From positions 359,559-423,558 of the forward strand of contig QRFJ01003085.1 of NCBI GenBank assembly GCA_006176705.1: DNA of 64,000 nucleotides, given 5' to 3'. Shown here one piece after another: positions 24,907 through 36,417 of this stretch. The translations under genes and the position numbers were made by a program. Below the pieces are notes generated by a model. The model did not search any database, was not told the DNA's origin, and worked only from the letters and a program-made list of their open reading frames with translations. This DNA comes from Cocos nucifera. Taxonomy: Eukaryota > Streptophyta > Magnoliopsida > Arecales > Arecaceae. Each line of letters opens with the position of its first letter. Position 1 is the stretch's first letter.

Positions 24907-27397
24907 TGAAGAAACCAGATCTAGGATTCAAGGATTAACTTTTAAAACTTTTTTCAAAATTATAGTGGAAGAGATGAATTAATCATATTAAATCATGAAC
25001 AATATAATATAAAACCCTAGATCTAGGATCATACTACATGATTAAGGCATGCTATTAAATCAAAAAATAAAATATCAAAAGAACTACATGTTGATCATAT
25101 CAACAACAGACTACTCTAGATCAGATCTAGATATGTAATAGGGAGATCAGATCACCCTTATCTTTGAATCTCGAGTTTCTTAACTTATTGATTCTAGTCT
25201 GAGATTGTTGCTCCAAGCCTCACATATGTCCGATCTCTACGAGTTATCCACACCAGCCATCAATTGTAGATTTGAAGTTCGATGCATGAAAATCAGCATA
25301 GTATGCTAGTACTATGCTAATCTTTCTTCAACAATCGATCTAGATCTTTCTTCCTTCAAGCTTGGACTCTCCAACTTTTAGAAGTTGAGAAAGATGATTC
25401 ATGATGCTGACACACCTCTCAAACACTCACAAAGATGAAGGAATAAGAGTGGAAGAAAAATCTTAGAAGAAGACCCTCATCTTCTTCTTTCTTCTCTCAC
25501 CAAGACACCTTGATTAGTGTCTTCAAAAAATTCCATGCCTTAGGCTTCTCTCTCAGATTTTCCATGCCTTTAATGGCCTCTCTTAGATATGTAATCCATA
25601 AAAGAATTAAGTCAAAATTCATTTTATATATGAAGATATAGAGGAATCATTGACTAGATCAAATACCTAGTCTAGAGGTATCCAAATAGGACTAGACTTG
25701 GGGCGCCCAAGAGTTGAGCACCCCCTCCTTTTTTTTCTTCATGAACCACCTAACAATGTTGCACAAATCCTCCTCTAAAAGCCATGAAAATTCAGAGAAG
25801 AAAAAAGGAAGTGGGATGCACAAAATTAAGAAAAGAGTTTTAGTTGTTTAAAATTCTATCTCATAGAATTTAAATCAACTCAAACTTCTTCTTTGACTTC
25901 GTCCACCTTAAATTTTCATGTAAGAAAGAAGGGAGAGACTTGGGGTGTTCGTGGAAGGCTTGGAGAGAATATTTTCCATGAAAAATCCTAAAGAAATGGT
26001 GTCGGGGGCATTGGGGCTAAGGTGGTGCATGGAGATAGGAGTCCTAGTCTCACTAGGACTCCTAGTTTGACTTGATCCAACTTAATTCTTGGACCAAATT
26101 AAATCAAGATTTAATTAGCATAATTAGATTAGGTCTTAGTTCAACTAATAATCTAATTAAATTAGATTTAATTCTAATTTAATTTTTTAATTAAATTAAA
26201 AATTAGGTTGATACAAGTCCTAATTGAACAAGGACTAGTTCTTCCTTGCAATTTGCTTATCAAATAAACAAATTGGACTTGATCCAATCAAGTCCAAACC
26301 AAATCTAATTAAATTATGTTTAATTAAACTTAATTTCAATCTTCTAACTTAATCAAATTAAGTCAATTAGCAATCATATTGCTAATCGATCCTCCTGCAA
26401 TACTTGCACTAGGTCAAATATCAATCGTATTAATTATTTAAACCTAGAATGATTTTTAATCATCGATCAACTATCCAATCAGATCGAGAACTCTTATGTG
26501 TATGATCCCATAGGTCTAAACTTAAGTCGGTAGTATAGAAATAAATTTTTATACCAATCAAAATGACCATCTAGCAATGATACTCGATGGTCGGATAGGT
26601 CGAATGTGTAGAACAACATTCTTAGAATTCATGTGGATATAGTTTTCATATAATTCATCCCCTTGACCAAAATGCTCGAAGAACAACTCAGATTTTAATT
26701 GTCAACCCTGATTAGATCATCCACATTGTATTTCAAAATATCAAATCCATCTCATGGATTATCCTGGCCAAGGTTTTTGCTATATTGAAATACAGTAATG
26801 CATTCTTCTCTAACTCTTGGAGTGGTCAATCCCATCTTGATTACTTACCAACTTTGTAAGTACTTGACTGTGCCTAAAAATCTTTCATCACTAAATTAGA
26901 AATTTAGTTAGTCTGGTACCAAAGCATAGTGAGTTGCTTGCAAGCCACTGTGGTGATCTCAGGTTTAAGAGACACTTATACCTATATCCCATCAGAACAA
27001 TTCTCGATAGCAGAATACTCTGAAGTTGATCACGTTCAATGATGATGTACCCATACATCTCACTTGTATGCCATACCAGTGTCTCCATACTTCTTGGTTA
27101 AGAGGACAATCAATCTATATGGCATACAACGATCTATGCTCGATAAACACTCTCATCCTAATTAACTGTGTATCATTTAGTCGTGAACAGTTTTAAGAAC
27201 TAATCAATAAATCCTCTCTTTATTAAAATTAAATAGTCTTAAGGACTTCATCACGATAATGAAGTTCATTAGAAGATGTATACCTTATGATGAAAATATC
27301 AAAATAAATATTTTATTTATTAATAAATCAATTATAATTATAAGATAGCTTAACCGTCAACAGGCTGATGATTGGTTTTAGGATATATTTTCCAACA
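24907..27397 (-). mobile_element. Copia-type solo LTR
   Basis: 2491 bp. Read on the minus strand it starts TGTTGGAAAATATATCC and ends GGTTTCTTCA. It is flanked by a perfect 5-bp duplication CATCA (24902-24906 and 27398-27402). It has no primer site, polypurine tract or coding sequence and matches none of the other LTRs here. A single LTR with its own target duplication is the product of recombination between the two LTRs of a formerly complete element. Small frames within (for example 26891-27088) are not supported as genes. Confidence 0.82.
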
Positions 27398-27402
27398 CAT
27401 CA

Positions 27403-27413
27403 TGCTCTTATCA
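27403..27413 (+). repeat. Terminal 11 bp of the 3' LTR of element B
   Basis: TGCTCTTATCA equals the end of the 5' LTR (8544-8554). It is followed by the right CTGAT target duplication (27414-27418), which fixes the right border of element B. Confidence 0.85.
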
Positions 27414-27607
27414 CTGATCTAAGTGAGATCTAATGTACAGATGGTAGATCACCGGGTCGAAGAATTTTTGGGCAGCATCTTGCTAAAACACAAGATAGAT
27501 CGGAGGATAAAGAAGTTAGAAAGCTGAAGAAAAAGGAAAGAAGATGAACTCGACTGGGTACTCCTTTAAGAACAAGGGTTCAATGAACCTTCCTCTAGCG
27601 CCAATTC
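27414..27607 (-). other. 5' UTR and primer site of element A
   Basis: Element A resumes here after B. On the minus strand, GAATTGGCGCTAGAGGAAGG (27607-27588) immediately follows the LTR end and is in the primer-site position of Tat-like elements; I do not assign the tRNA. The rest is the short 5' UTR leading to gag at 6880. Confidence 0.68.
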
Positions 27608-27712
27608 TGTTGGTGCAGAAAATAGTGTTGACGCCAGAGCTTGTTGGAGCTGGGGAGGATGAGGTCGCCAATGAGACCTACAAGATAAAGTCTCGACCAA
27701 AGGTGGATGGCT
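27608..27712 (-). repeat. 5' LTR of element A, inner end only
   Basis: The plus strand begins TGTTGGTGCAGAAAATAG, which aligns with the start of the LTR of element E at 40977 (TGTTGATGGAAAATC) and stays similar for about 100 bp. Element C then interrupts it. The exact right border is uncertain by about 10 bp. Confidence 0.7.
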
Positions 27713-29494
27713 TGATGAACACATAAAATATATGTATAAAAGTATTAATTTATTTATTAATTTATCTTTATTTCTTAAGAATTGATATTTTTATATTATC
27801 CTATGTAGAAAAGAAGATCATGGATGAGAAGAGCTCGATTTATAAGTTGCGATGAAATAAATTTGAAGTAAATTAGACCTAAATTGGATCCAAAATGGAG
27901 TTTTGAAGGAAAAATAGAAAAAAATATAAAAAGCCCAAAAATTCGGCCCATTGAACCCATCGATGCACGGTAGACCAACCGACCGGTCCACAGATCTTGC
28001 ACAGACCAGCCAGCTCGGTAGGCATGGCGAATCAAGGAGCACCGCACGGCAGACATAGACCCCTAAAGGGTTCACCAAAAATCCATCGTGGCTCATAGGG
28101 GCAGAAAGGTCATTTCTAATGGCATAATGCACGGTGATTGGCCTAGGTCTTCCATGCACCCCATTCGCGATGGTCTACAGCTACAGTATTGTGCGATCGA
28201 CTGACAGCCCTTCATCCCACCTCAGATCCAATGGTCAGCATCAAATCCCAATTTGATTCGAAGGCATCCAGTAGTGTTTTACGCAATCCAACGATCCAAA
28301 TCAATGCCGGTGAAGATCCAATGTTCAAAATTCATCTCTGACTTGATTTAGTAAGATCCAGCACCATCCAATGGTCCAAATTTAATCTTAAGCTTGATTG
28401 AATGGCTGAGAATTAATCTAGACCCTATTTAAGCTATAGAAGGCCGATTTTGATCAAATCTAGACCATTGGAATTCGATCCAACGATAGAAAAATATTCT
28501 AGATGCAAAATCCAATCCAAACTCTATTTTCTTAGTTTTTTCTCTGATTTCAATCCAATTTCTCTCCTTTTCTCTCTATTAAAACCTCCCTAAAGCCCCC
28601 ATAAGCTCTCCAAGCCCTTCGAAGCTTCTCTAAAGCCCTCCAAAGCCCTTCTTTCACCAACAGCAAGCTCTCTCTCCCTAATTCTCCTGCAGAACCTTCT
28701 TTCTTCAACCTTTTTCTCTTTCTTCTTTTTTCAAACCACCACCAAAACCTGCATCTTCACCAAAACTTTTCTCCTGCTCTGGATTCCTGCAACCAGCTGC
28801 TACTCGGGTTCTTCAGCAAAACTCCAGGATGAAGATTTCAGCGAGAAGCTTCTCGATGTCTGATTGATCCTTTTTTTCTCATGAGATCATTGTGATCTTA
28901 TTTTGATGGTGTTTTCTATTTTTTATCTTTGGTATTTCTTTTTAATTTACAATAAAGACTATTTTTAGTTATAATACTTTTATGTCTTTATTTTCTTGCA
29001 ATTAATCTAAAATAATTTATTACCCTTGGGATGAGCCATGATTTAGAAGTATGGTTTATGCTCTTAGGATAGATTATATTCAAATTAATTCTTAATTTTA
29101 TATCTAAATTAATTTAGACTAACCTATAACTTTAAGGAACGGGCTGTGATCTAAGAAAACAAACCGTGCTCTCTAAGATAGGTTATATCTTTATTGATTA
29201 GATATTAATTTAAGTATATTAAAAAGAATATCAGCTATCAGATAAGTGATCAATTGAAATCCTAAGAATCCATCTCCAAACTTGTATATTCTATTTTAAT
29301 TAATTTGCTATTTATTTACTTTCTTAATCAATTTAAGCAGTCTTTTAATTAATTAACATTTAATTAATCTAAATCTTATTTTTAATTTATTATTTAAATA
29401 TAATTAATATGATCTCTATGGATATGATTTCGACTCATCCTATCTATATAGTAGTGAGTTAGATTTTATTTTTGACCACCTACGACAGCGATCA
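27713..29494 (+). repeat. 5' LTR of element C
   Basis: About 1.78 kb. It begins near TGATGAACACATAAAATAT (start uncertain by 10 bp) and ends AGCGATCA just before the primer site. The first 200 bp resemble the LTR of B (AAGTATTAATTTATT, CTTAAGAATT, AAGAGCTC). The 3' part has a pyrimidine-rich stretch (28560-28760). No partner LTR is in the window. Confidence 0.7.
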
Positions 29495-30527
29495 AATTTT
29501 AGTGCTGCTAGGGACCTTGATTTAGTTACTTTAAATAATTAAAAAAAATTTTAAAAAATCAAATCAAAAAATTTTAAAAAAATATAAATAAATTTAAAAG
29601 TTTTAAAATAATTAAAATTAAAAAAAAAATTAAAAAAAAATTTTCACTGACATTGCATAAGCTATCTAGGGTTTAGTACCTAATCAGATAACCTAACAAG
29701 TAAAACTATGTAATTTAAATTTGATTGTTATACTTTATTTGGATATCTTGACTTTTTGCATCTCATCTTCATAAGATACTTTAAGGATGCGAAACCCAAT
29801 TAAACAAGATAAGATGAGAATTTGATCATCCTTTCTTAGCCTAAAAACCATAAATCTTCATATTGCATTAACCCAAACCTTAATTCTTAAAATTAATTAG
29901 ATATTGGCCCTTAAGAATATTCAAGCTCATTAGAACAAGAAATCCTAAAAGTTGGATCGGATTAAGGTTAGTTAATTCAATTAGTGTCTAGGACAAGTGG
30001 TTCAGGGATGACTGAGCCTGAAGGAACGTAGTTACTTAATTGATTCCATTAGCTTACCTTGCCAAGCACAATTGGTATCTAAGGCAAGCAACGGGGGGAC
30101 TTTCACTGATCTTATACTTACTTGGCCAGTTGATTGGCTGATTCTTTACTTGGAGGACTTGAAGAAAACTTTGGTAGTAAGGAGCTGCCTAGATCTAGGG
30201 TAACCCTTAGCCAGGATTGATTGCATAACATGAGTGCTAACCCATAAATATCAAACCTAATTAAAACTCTTCGCATCTTATTCTTAGTCTTAGGATTCTC
30301 TAGACTCTCATCTTTAGAATTTCTTTCATCTCTTTTTATTTTATTTTATTTTTTTAAAATAACAATAATCAAAAAAAAATTGATAAAAAAATAATAATAA
30401 TATTTTTTTGTGTATGCTCTAGGGTATAATTGTAAGGTTTATGCTCGGGCATCGTTCGCTGCAACCTGAAATTTAACCCTTAGACCCTGAAATCGAGAGA
30501 AACCTTAGAGTCAACCGACCTAGAAAC
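29495..30527 (+). other. Primer site and leader of element C
   Basis: AATTTTAGTGCTGCTAGGGA (29495-29514) is a decayed TGGCGCCGCTGCCGGGGA-type site (Asp-tRNA type). An A/T-rich leader follows, with blocks shared with element B (near 29800-30250). No gene is seen. Confidence 0.65.
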
Positions 30528-32141
30528 ATGGATCAAAATCAAGAGAATGATCCACTTAAACAATTAAAGGAGTACTTCACTCCTTCCACATGCACATACT
30601 CTCCCTACATTCAGGCTCCTCCAGTAGAAGCTACATAGTATGAAATCAAGTCTAGTATTATTCAGATGCTCCCATCTTTTTATGGACTTGCTAATGAGAA
30701 CCCATACAAACACTTTGATGAATTCCTAGAAATATGCTCAATAGTTAAAATTCATAATTTTTCTGATGATATCCTTAGGTTGAAACTGTTTTCCTTTTCA
30801 TCGAAGGACAAAGCCAAATATTGGCTAAACTCCCTAGATACTATAACTATTTCAACCTGGGATCAACTTCAAAAGGAATTTCTCAAAAAGTACTTTCTAA
30901 TAGGAAAAACTAATCAAATAAGAAAAGTCATAACTAATTTTTCTCAATTAGAGGGAGAGATATTTCATGAGACTTAAGAGAGATTAAAAGAACTAATTAG
31001 AAAATGTCCCCACCATGCGGTACCCAAGTGGCAACTAGTCTAGTGCTTTTATGATGGCTTGATAGAGAAGCACTGGTAGATGGTTGATGCATCTTGTGGT
31101 GGAACTTTCATGCTTAAAAATGAATAAGAATCCTGACAATTGTTTGAGATCTTAAGCAAAAATTCATTACACTATATGTCTGCTGCTAGGAGAGATCCTT
31201 CCATGTCTGATCCTAAATGGGGTGGAATTTATGAAATAAGTAGTTCAATGGACATCTACAGCCAAGTAAATGAATTATCTCAAAAGATTGACTGACTACT
31301 GCAAGCAATGCCCATTAGTACTCCACCCACATCCATCACAGATGTATGTTCAATATGTTCAAGTCCTGCACACTCTATTTATGATTGTCCTATTGCATCT
31401 CAGTTTCCTAAGTTTTTACATGAACAAGTAAATCAAGCACAAACTCAGAATAATTTTAGACCAGGATACAACCCTTACTCCAATACTTATAATTCCGATT
31501 GGAGGAACCATCCTAACATTTCTTGGGCCCAACAACTTGCTGCTAGACCACCAGTACCTAGATCTAGTTACTCTGAGAGGGTCTATAAATCAGCTCCATA
31601 CCTACAAATTGCATAAAATTCACAGCCTTCTACCTTTGAGGAAAAAATCACCCAACTCCTTCACTCCGACACTCAATCAATAGCCAAGCTTGAGACTCAA
31701 ATAGGTCAATTAGCCACTGCTTTGAATAGAAGGAAGGAAGAAAAACTTCCAAGTCAACCCATCAATAATCCTAAAGGACAGTACATGGCTGAAAGCTCCA
31801 CTGGCCCTAAGATTTTTCCTGAACATGCCAAGTCTATTATGACCCTTAAAAGTAGAAAAACTATAAATCAAACAACTCAAGAACCAGGGCCATCAAAATC
31901 AGTCGAACCATATAAGAATAAAAATGTAGAGAGAGAAAACCCTATTGATCCAGCACCTGTACCTAAGGCTCCATACCCCAGTGCTTTAGAATCTCCTTTA
32001 CCTTTGGATAAGAAGGGCATTAACATGAACGAAATGTTTGAATTATTTAAACAAGTGCAAATTAATTTATCCCTTCTTGATGCTATTAAACAAGTCCCAA
32101 TATATGCCAAATTTCTCAAAGATTTGTGCACTCAAAAATGA
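30528..32141 (+). pseudogene. gag of element C
   Basis: The frame starts at ATG 30528 (MDQNQENDPLKQLKEYF). It continues through LPSFYGLANENPYKHFDEF, FSSKDKAKYWLNSL and TWDQLQKEFLKKYF. A CCHC knuckle, CSICSSPAHSIYDC, is near 31345. A Pro/Gln/Asn-rich tail follows (31440-32141). The open pieces at 30666-30977, 31308-31616 and 31722-32141 are all in the same phase, separated only by in-frame stops (first at 30636-30638). Those I checked are explained by C->T or G->A changes of Gln, Arg or Trp codons. No net frameshift occurs. Confidence 0.85.
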
Positions 32142-32870
32142 AGAACTAAAGTACATACACCTAAGGAAGTTCGCTTAACTGAACAAGCTAGCTCTATCTT
32201 TCAACAAATAATCCCATCCAAACTTAAGGATCTCGGTATCCCAATTATATCTTGTGTCATAGGAGACCTGACCATTAAGAAAGCATTATTCAATTTGGGT
32301 GCGAGTGTTAATCTTCTCCCAAGTTCTATCTATGACCTTTTTGGATTTGGAGAATTAAAACCTACAACGATAACCATACAATTAGTTGATAGATCAATTG
32401 AGGTACCTCGTGGAATGTTGGAAGATGTACTAGTTAAGGTAGATGAATTTTACTTCCCTATAGATTTTTTGGTGCTAGACATGGAATCTGGTAGCAACCC
32501 CAGCCAAGTACCAATCATCCTAGGAAGATCCTTCCTCGCAATTGCCAATGCATGCATAAACTGTAGGACTAGGGTTATGGATGTATCTTTCAGAAACAAA
32601 AAGCTGAGATTGAATATTTTTAACGTTGCATAGGAACCACCCACTTTCGACCATAGTGAAATTAATTTACTAGAGGAAGCTATAGAAGATAAAACCCCTA
32701 CCTTGCTCGACTCAGATCCTTTACAAGCATGCTTAGCACACTTTGGAGCAGATGATTCTGACATTGATGGATACACGAGAGAGGTTAATGCATTTTTAGT
32801 GCCATCCAATTTTAGCACCACTCCTTCCTAGACTATAAAGTATGAACAATTACCAACTCAGTCGAGTCCT
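32142..32870 (+). pseudogene. Aspartic protease of element C
   Basis: It continues in the gag frame. SCVIGDLTIKKALF leads into NLGASVNLLPSSIYDLFG, the retropepsin site of Athila-like elements, where the first residue is normally Asp (DLGASVN). Here codon 32292-32294 is AAT (Asn), so the catalytic Asp is lost by a G->A change. The downstream VPIILGRSFLAIANACI block is the conserved C-terminal motif (I/V-LGR-F). An in-frame stop at about 32631 ends the open part. Confidence 0.8.
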
Positions 32871-33748
32871 CTAGTGCCATCTCTAGTAGCACCACCTACT
32901 CTAGAGTTAAAGCCTCTTCCTGACACATTGAAGTATTTATTCCTTGAACCTAATGAGATCCTTTCGGTAATCATATCATCTGACTTAACTACTAATCAGG
33001 AAGACCAACTTGTAGGTGTGCTTAAAGAGCACAAAAAGGCCATAGGGTGGACAATGGTTTATTTGAAAGGCATTGACCCTTCTATTTGCATGCATCACAT
33101 ACATTGCGAGGTTGAAGCCAAACCACATAGAGACATGCAACGTAGATTAAATCCAAATATGCGGGAGGTTGTAAAGCAAGAAGTAATAAAATGGCTAGAT
33201 GTAGGCATTATCTATCCAATTTTTGATAGTAAGTGGGTTAGTTCGACCTAGGTGGTGCCTAAGAAATCGGATATCACTATAGTAAAAAATGACAAATGTG
33301 AGTTATTACCCACTCGCACAATAACTGGCTGACGAGTATGTGTAGATTATACACGACTCAATGTCGTGACTAGGAAAGACCACTTTCCATTACCTTTTAT
33401 TGATCAAATTCTAGAACGGCTAGTGGGTCAGAGTTACTTCTGCTTTCTGGATGGATATTTAGGATATAATCAAGTGCCTGTATTTCCAGAAGACCAAGAG
33501 AAAACCATCTTTACCTATTCCTTTGGTACTTTTGCCTTTCGTAGAATGCCTTTTGAACTTTGCAATGCACCAACCACTTTTCAATGATGCATTATGGTAA
33601 TTTTTTCTGATATGGTTGATAAGTTTTTGAAGGTTTTTATGGATGACTTCTCTATTTTTGGCTTTACTTTTGATATTTATCTTCAAAATTTAACTAAAGT
33701 ACTTAAAAGATGTGTGGAGATGAATTTGGTATTAAGTTAAAAAAAGAG
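32871..33748 (+). pseudogene. Reverse transcriptase of element C, N-terminal half
   Basis: Same frame again (open pieces 32874-33251 and 33366-33587). It reads KEHKKAIGW, HHIHCEVEAKPHRDMQRRL, RVCVDYTRLN, KDHFPLPFIDQILERL and FLDGYLGYNQV. The catalytic FMDDFSIFG is intact at 33636-33662. Stops such as TGA at 33330 and 33586 stand where Trp and Arg are usual. The domain is cut about 25 codons after the catalytic motif by the LTR of element D; RNase H and integrase are not in the window. Confidence 0.85.
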
Positions 33749-35560
33749 CCAGATTGACTGATACTTGTTAAATACTTTCTAAGGATATTTTTATAATTTT
33801 GATTTAAAATTAATTAAAAGATTATTTATTCTATCACATTATGTATAAAGTGTCTATGATACATCCGTTGAGTTAATAAGCATGATAATACATATTCTCA
33901 AGAGTTGAGAATTTAAGGCATGTATTATCATAATTAACTCATAAATTACTTTCGATCATAGGATCATTACGAGGATGGTGATTGATCCAAAAGATCGATG
34001 TACAATTGCTTTCTTAGGATAGGTGAGTCTTGAGTCTACGATATGAAGATATCAGAGTAAGAGTATAGGTACTCGTTAGAGAATGAGGGCACTAAGCATG
34101 ACCATCTCGAGCAGTCATAAGGGAGCCTACCTTCTCATCGATGACTAGCACGATACTGTAGCGTGTATCTGGTTTTTTGACCTATTCATCTTGAGGGTAT
34201 TATAGTTTGACTGCACCATACTTAATCTTCTAGTCATTCAAAATCTTGAGGTGTATGTTGGTTATAGCATGTTCATTGTAGAATTTAGATCACACCAAGA
34301 TGGGATCTATCAACCTCGGTAGAGGAGTAGTCCTATGATGATCATAAGATTGAGTCCTAAAACTCATGGCCATGGTAATATAAAATAATAGAAAAGAGTT
34401 TCTATTAGGATTTCACATCGAACTTGAATTGAATGCTTCATTCATATGATGGGTGTTAGGTTTGAGGAGTTTACTTTAACCCTAATCCCATTGGGGCTCA
34501 TGATAAAAGAATCAAATCACACAGATAACTGCATCGAGAGGTTTGCTATTCAATATTAATGAATTATCACCATATACTGCTAGGTATCATTAGTGAATTT
34601 TGGGATCAATTAGAATCATCTTGATGATCATCGATTCTGATTGGGTGAATCGAAAGACTTCTAATCCATTGAAAGGTGTTTCGATGATGTCGTTGATGGA
34701 GATCATGACATGTCCCATTATCATATAGAACTGAACCTAACTGAATCATAAAAATAAGAATTTGGATTTGGATGTCATCAATTGAGCTAACCCAGTTCGA
34801 TTGATTTAGATTAGATCCAATTAGATTCAAATAAATCATACTAGCACATGTTTGAATCTAACATTCTTCTTCTATAGTCTTTCTAGGTCATCTTGACTGA
34901 GCCAAATTAGATTTGACTTATCCAGGAGTCTTGTATGGGTTTGTCCTAGTCTAACTAGAACTTGTCCAAATTAGAAAAGTCTTATCCTAACCTGATCTAG
35001 GCTTTTCCTAATCCATCGGATGAAAATAGGATAAGACCTATTAATTTCTAGAACTATTTGGACAAGGCTTATCTAGAAACTCTATAGAAATTTGTCTTGA
35101 TCTGACTGGATCTTATCCTGACCTGATCAAGACTTATCCTAAATCCCATAAGATGGGAACAAGACAACAGTTGTCTTTGCTAGATTAGGGCTTGCCCTAA
35201 AATCATGAAATGAACTTTGGACAAGCCTCATCCAAAAATTTTAGATGGATTTTTCTTGATCTGACTAGATCGAGTCCTGATCTGATCAAGACTTCTTCTA
35301 ACTTGATTAGAACTTTATATAAATTCATTCGATGGGCTTGAAAAGATTTTATCTTAAATCCCATAAGATGGGAAAGGACAAGGGTCAAATGTTGATCCGT
35401 ATGCAGGAAAGAAGAGATATGGCGTGTGCCCCTTAGAATTTATCTAAGGGCGCACGTCCATATGGTGTTTACGTGAGTAATAAGGGCTGCACTCCCCATT
35501 TGGCCATGTTCTCCATATGGATAGGGTGGAGGCATCCCATTCAAATCAAGTTTGAATGGG

Positions 35561-35670
35561 TCAAAAGTTTGAATAGTTCAAACTCTTGGGAGATAAGAAT
35601 TGTGCGCCAACTTCATCAAAAGTTTAAATAGTTCAAACTCTTGGGAGATAAGAGTTGTGCGCCAACTTCA
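35561..35670. repeat. 55-bp tandem duplication in the LTR of element D
   Basis: TCAAAAGTTTGAATAGTTCA starts at 35561 and recurs (one difference) at 35616. Each unit runs to GCGCCAACTTCA. It lies about 160 bp upstream of the TATA box. Confidence 0.85.
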
Positions 35671-35826
35671 TCTTATCCCAAATTATTCCACACCATTTTT
35701 TTCTTATTTTTGTGTGACAAAAATCTAAAAAAAGGGGGTATGGGGCATGGAGATTATGGGAGAGTCCTTCTACTTGTTGGCTTTGATGTGTTCAAAGTCA
35801 CATGCGAAGGGACTCTTGGTTTGGTT

Positions 35827-35834
35827 TATAAATA
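35827..35834 (+). promoter_or_regulatory. TATA box in the LTR of element D
   Basis: TATAAATA followed by GGGTCCTGCAC; the same box and downstream GACC/GGTCCTGC context occur in F and G2. Confidence 0.62.
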
Positions 35835-36401
35835 GGGTCCTGCACAAACTGTTGTGCATAGCAATTTCTCTATGGTGAAGCTCTACCAAAATCTTCATCT
35901 CCATGCCCCTTTTTCAGATCTCTTCCTCTTCTCCATGCCCAAGGGGTTGGGCGAAACTCAGAGATCAAAGATTGGTTCCTGATCCTACAAAGACTATGCG
36001 ACTAGTTCTCGCATTAAGAGACGAAGGTGTTGCCGTCGAAGATCGGTTCGAAGGCATTCATGATTGATTCTAGATTTGATCTTTGGAGATCAGATCTAGA
36101 AGGAGGAAACTTCCAGATCTGACTCAAGTGGATATTGGTAGAGGTCGAACGCGTGCGTGACTCAATCAGAACTTCGAATCAGTCATTAGATCATCATAAT
36201 GGATAAATGATTTACTCGATCGGGTGATAATTATTATTACTACTTTTATTTTTATTTTACTTCTAATTTTAGATCAATCTAATCATATCTAAAAACTCTC
36301 AGATCTGATCTGATCATAGAAAGTTTTTAAAAATTATTTCACTATAAATCTGATCTGATCAAATGCATCCTATGGTAGGAAAACCTGATTTTTTCTTCAA
36401 C

Positions 36402-36417
36402 TGATATCAGAGCTAGG
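36402..36417 (+). other. Primer binding site of element D
   Basis: TGATATCAGAGCTAGG, two bases after the LTR end; one base differs from the Met-tRNA core TGGTATCAGAGC, and the extension has one further change. Confidence 0.82.

Larger units (their letters stand above)
6905..27413 (+). mobile_element. Element B: gag-only Ty3/gypsy element with nested insertions
   Basis: It is bounded by two LTRs of 1650 and 1649 bp (the latter after removing the solo LTR) and a perfect CTGAT duplication. Orientation is fixed by the primer site after the left LTR and the polypurine tract before the right LTR. Without nested copia element F, the internal region is about 4.5 kb. It contains a leader, a gag pseudogene with a CCHC knuckle and a 3' region, but no protease, RT, RNase H or integrase. 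This matches the terminal-repeat-with-GAG (TR-GAG) class of non-autonomous plant elements. Its leader resembles that of element C, a likely autonomous relative. Confidence 0.85.
27713..33748 (+). mobile_element. Element C: Athila-like Ty3/gypsy element, left part
   Basis: It has a 5' LTR, primer site, leader, gag, protease and RT, all in one plus-strand reading frame. It is cut in RT by copia element D near 33748. The rest of pol and the 3' LTR would be right of the window end, beyond D. It is related to element B by LTR and leader similarity. Confidence 0.82.
33749..36399 (+). repeat. 5' LTR of element D
   Basis: About 2.65 kb, similar throughout to the LTRs of F in reverse complement. The first 15-18 bp expected (TGTTAGATGTGTGCCC) cannot be recognised; similarity starts at about 33749 (AGCCAGATTGACTGATACTTG). 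The LTR ends TTCTTCA at 36399. It carries the same U3 repeats (34970-35400) and the TATA box. Confidence 0.83.

Noticed and set aside
24907..27397. DNA transposon with an 8-bp duplication ACATCATG
   Set aside because: An 8-bp repeat can be read, but the ends are not inverted repeats; TG...CA ends with the 5-bp CATCA duplication fit an LTR better and restore the B LTR length.
27796..28159. Overlapping minus-strand frames of 86 and 113 codons
   Set aside because: They lie inside the 5' LTR of element C, have no recognisable domain and overlap each other in different frames.
31877..32131. Minus-strand frame of 84 codons within gag of C
   Set aside because: Antisense shadow of the gag tail, whose plus-strand frame is homologous to known gag and in phase with protease.
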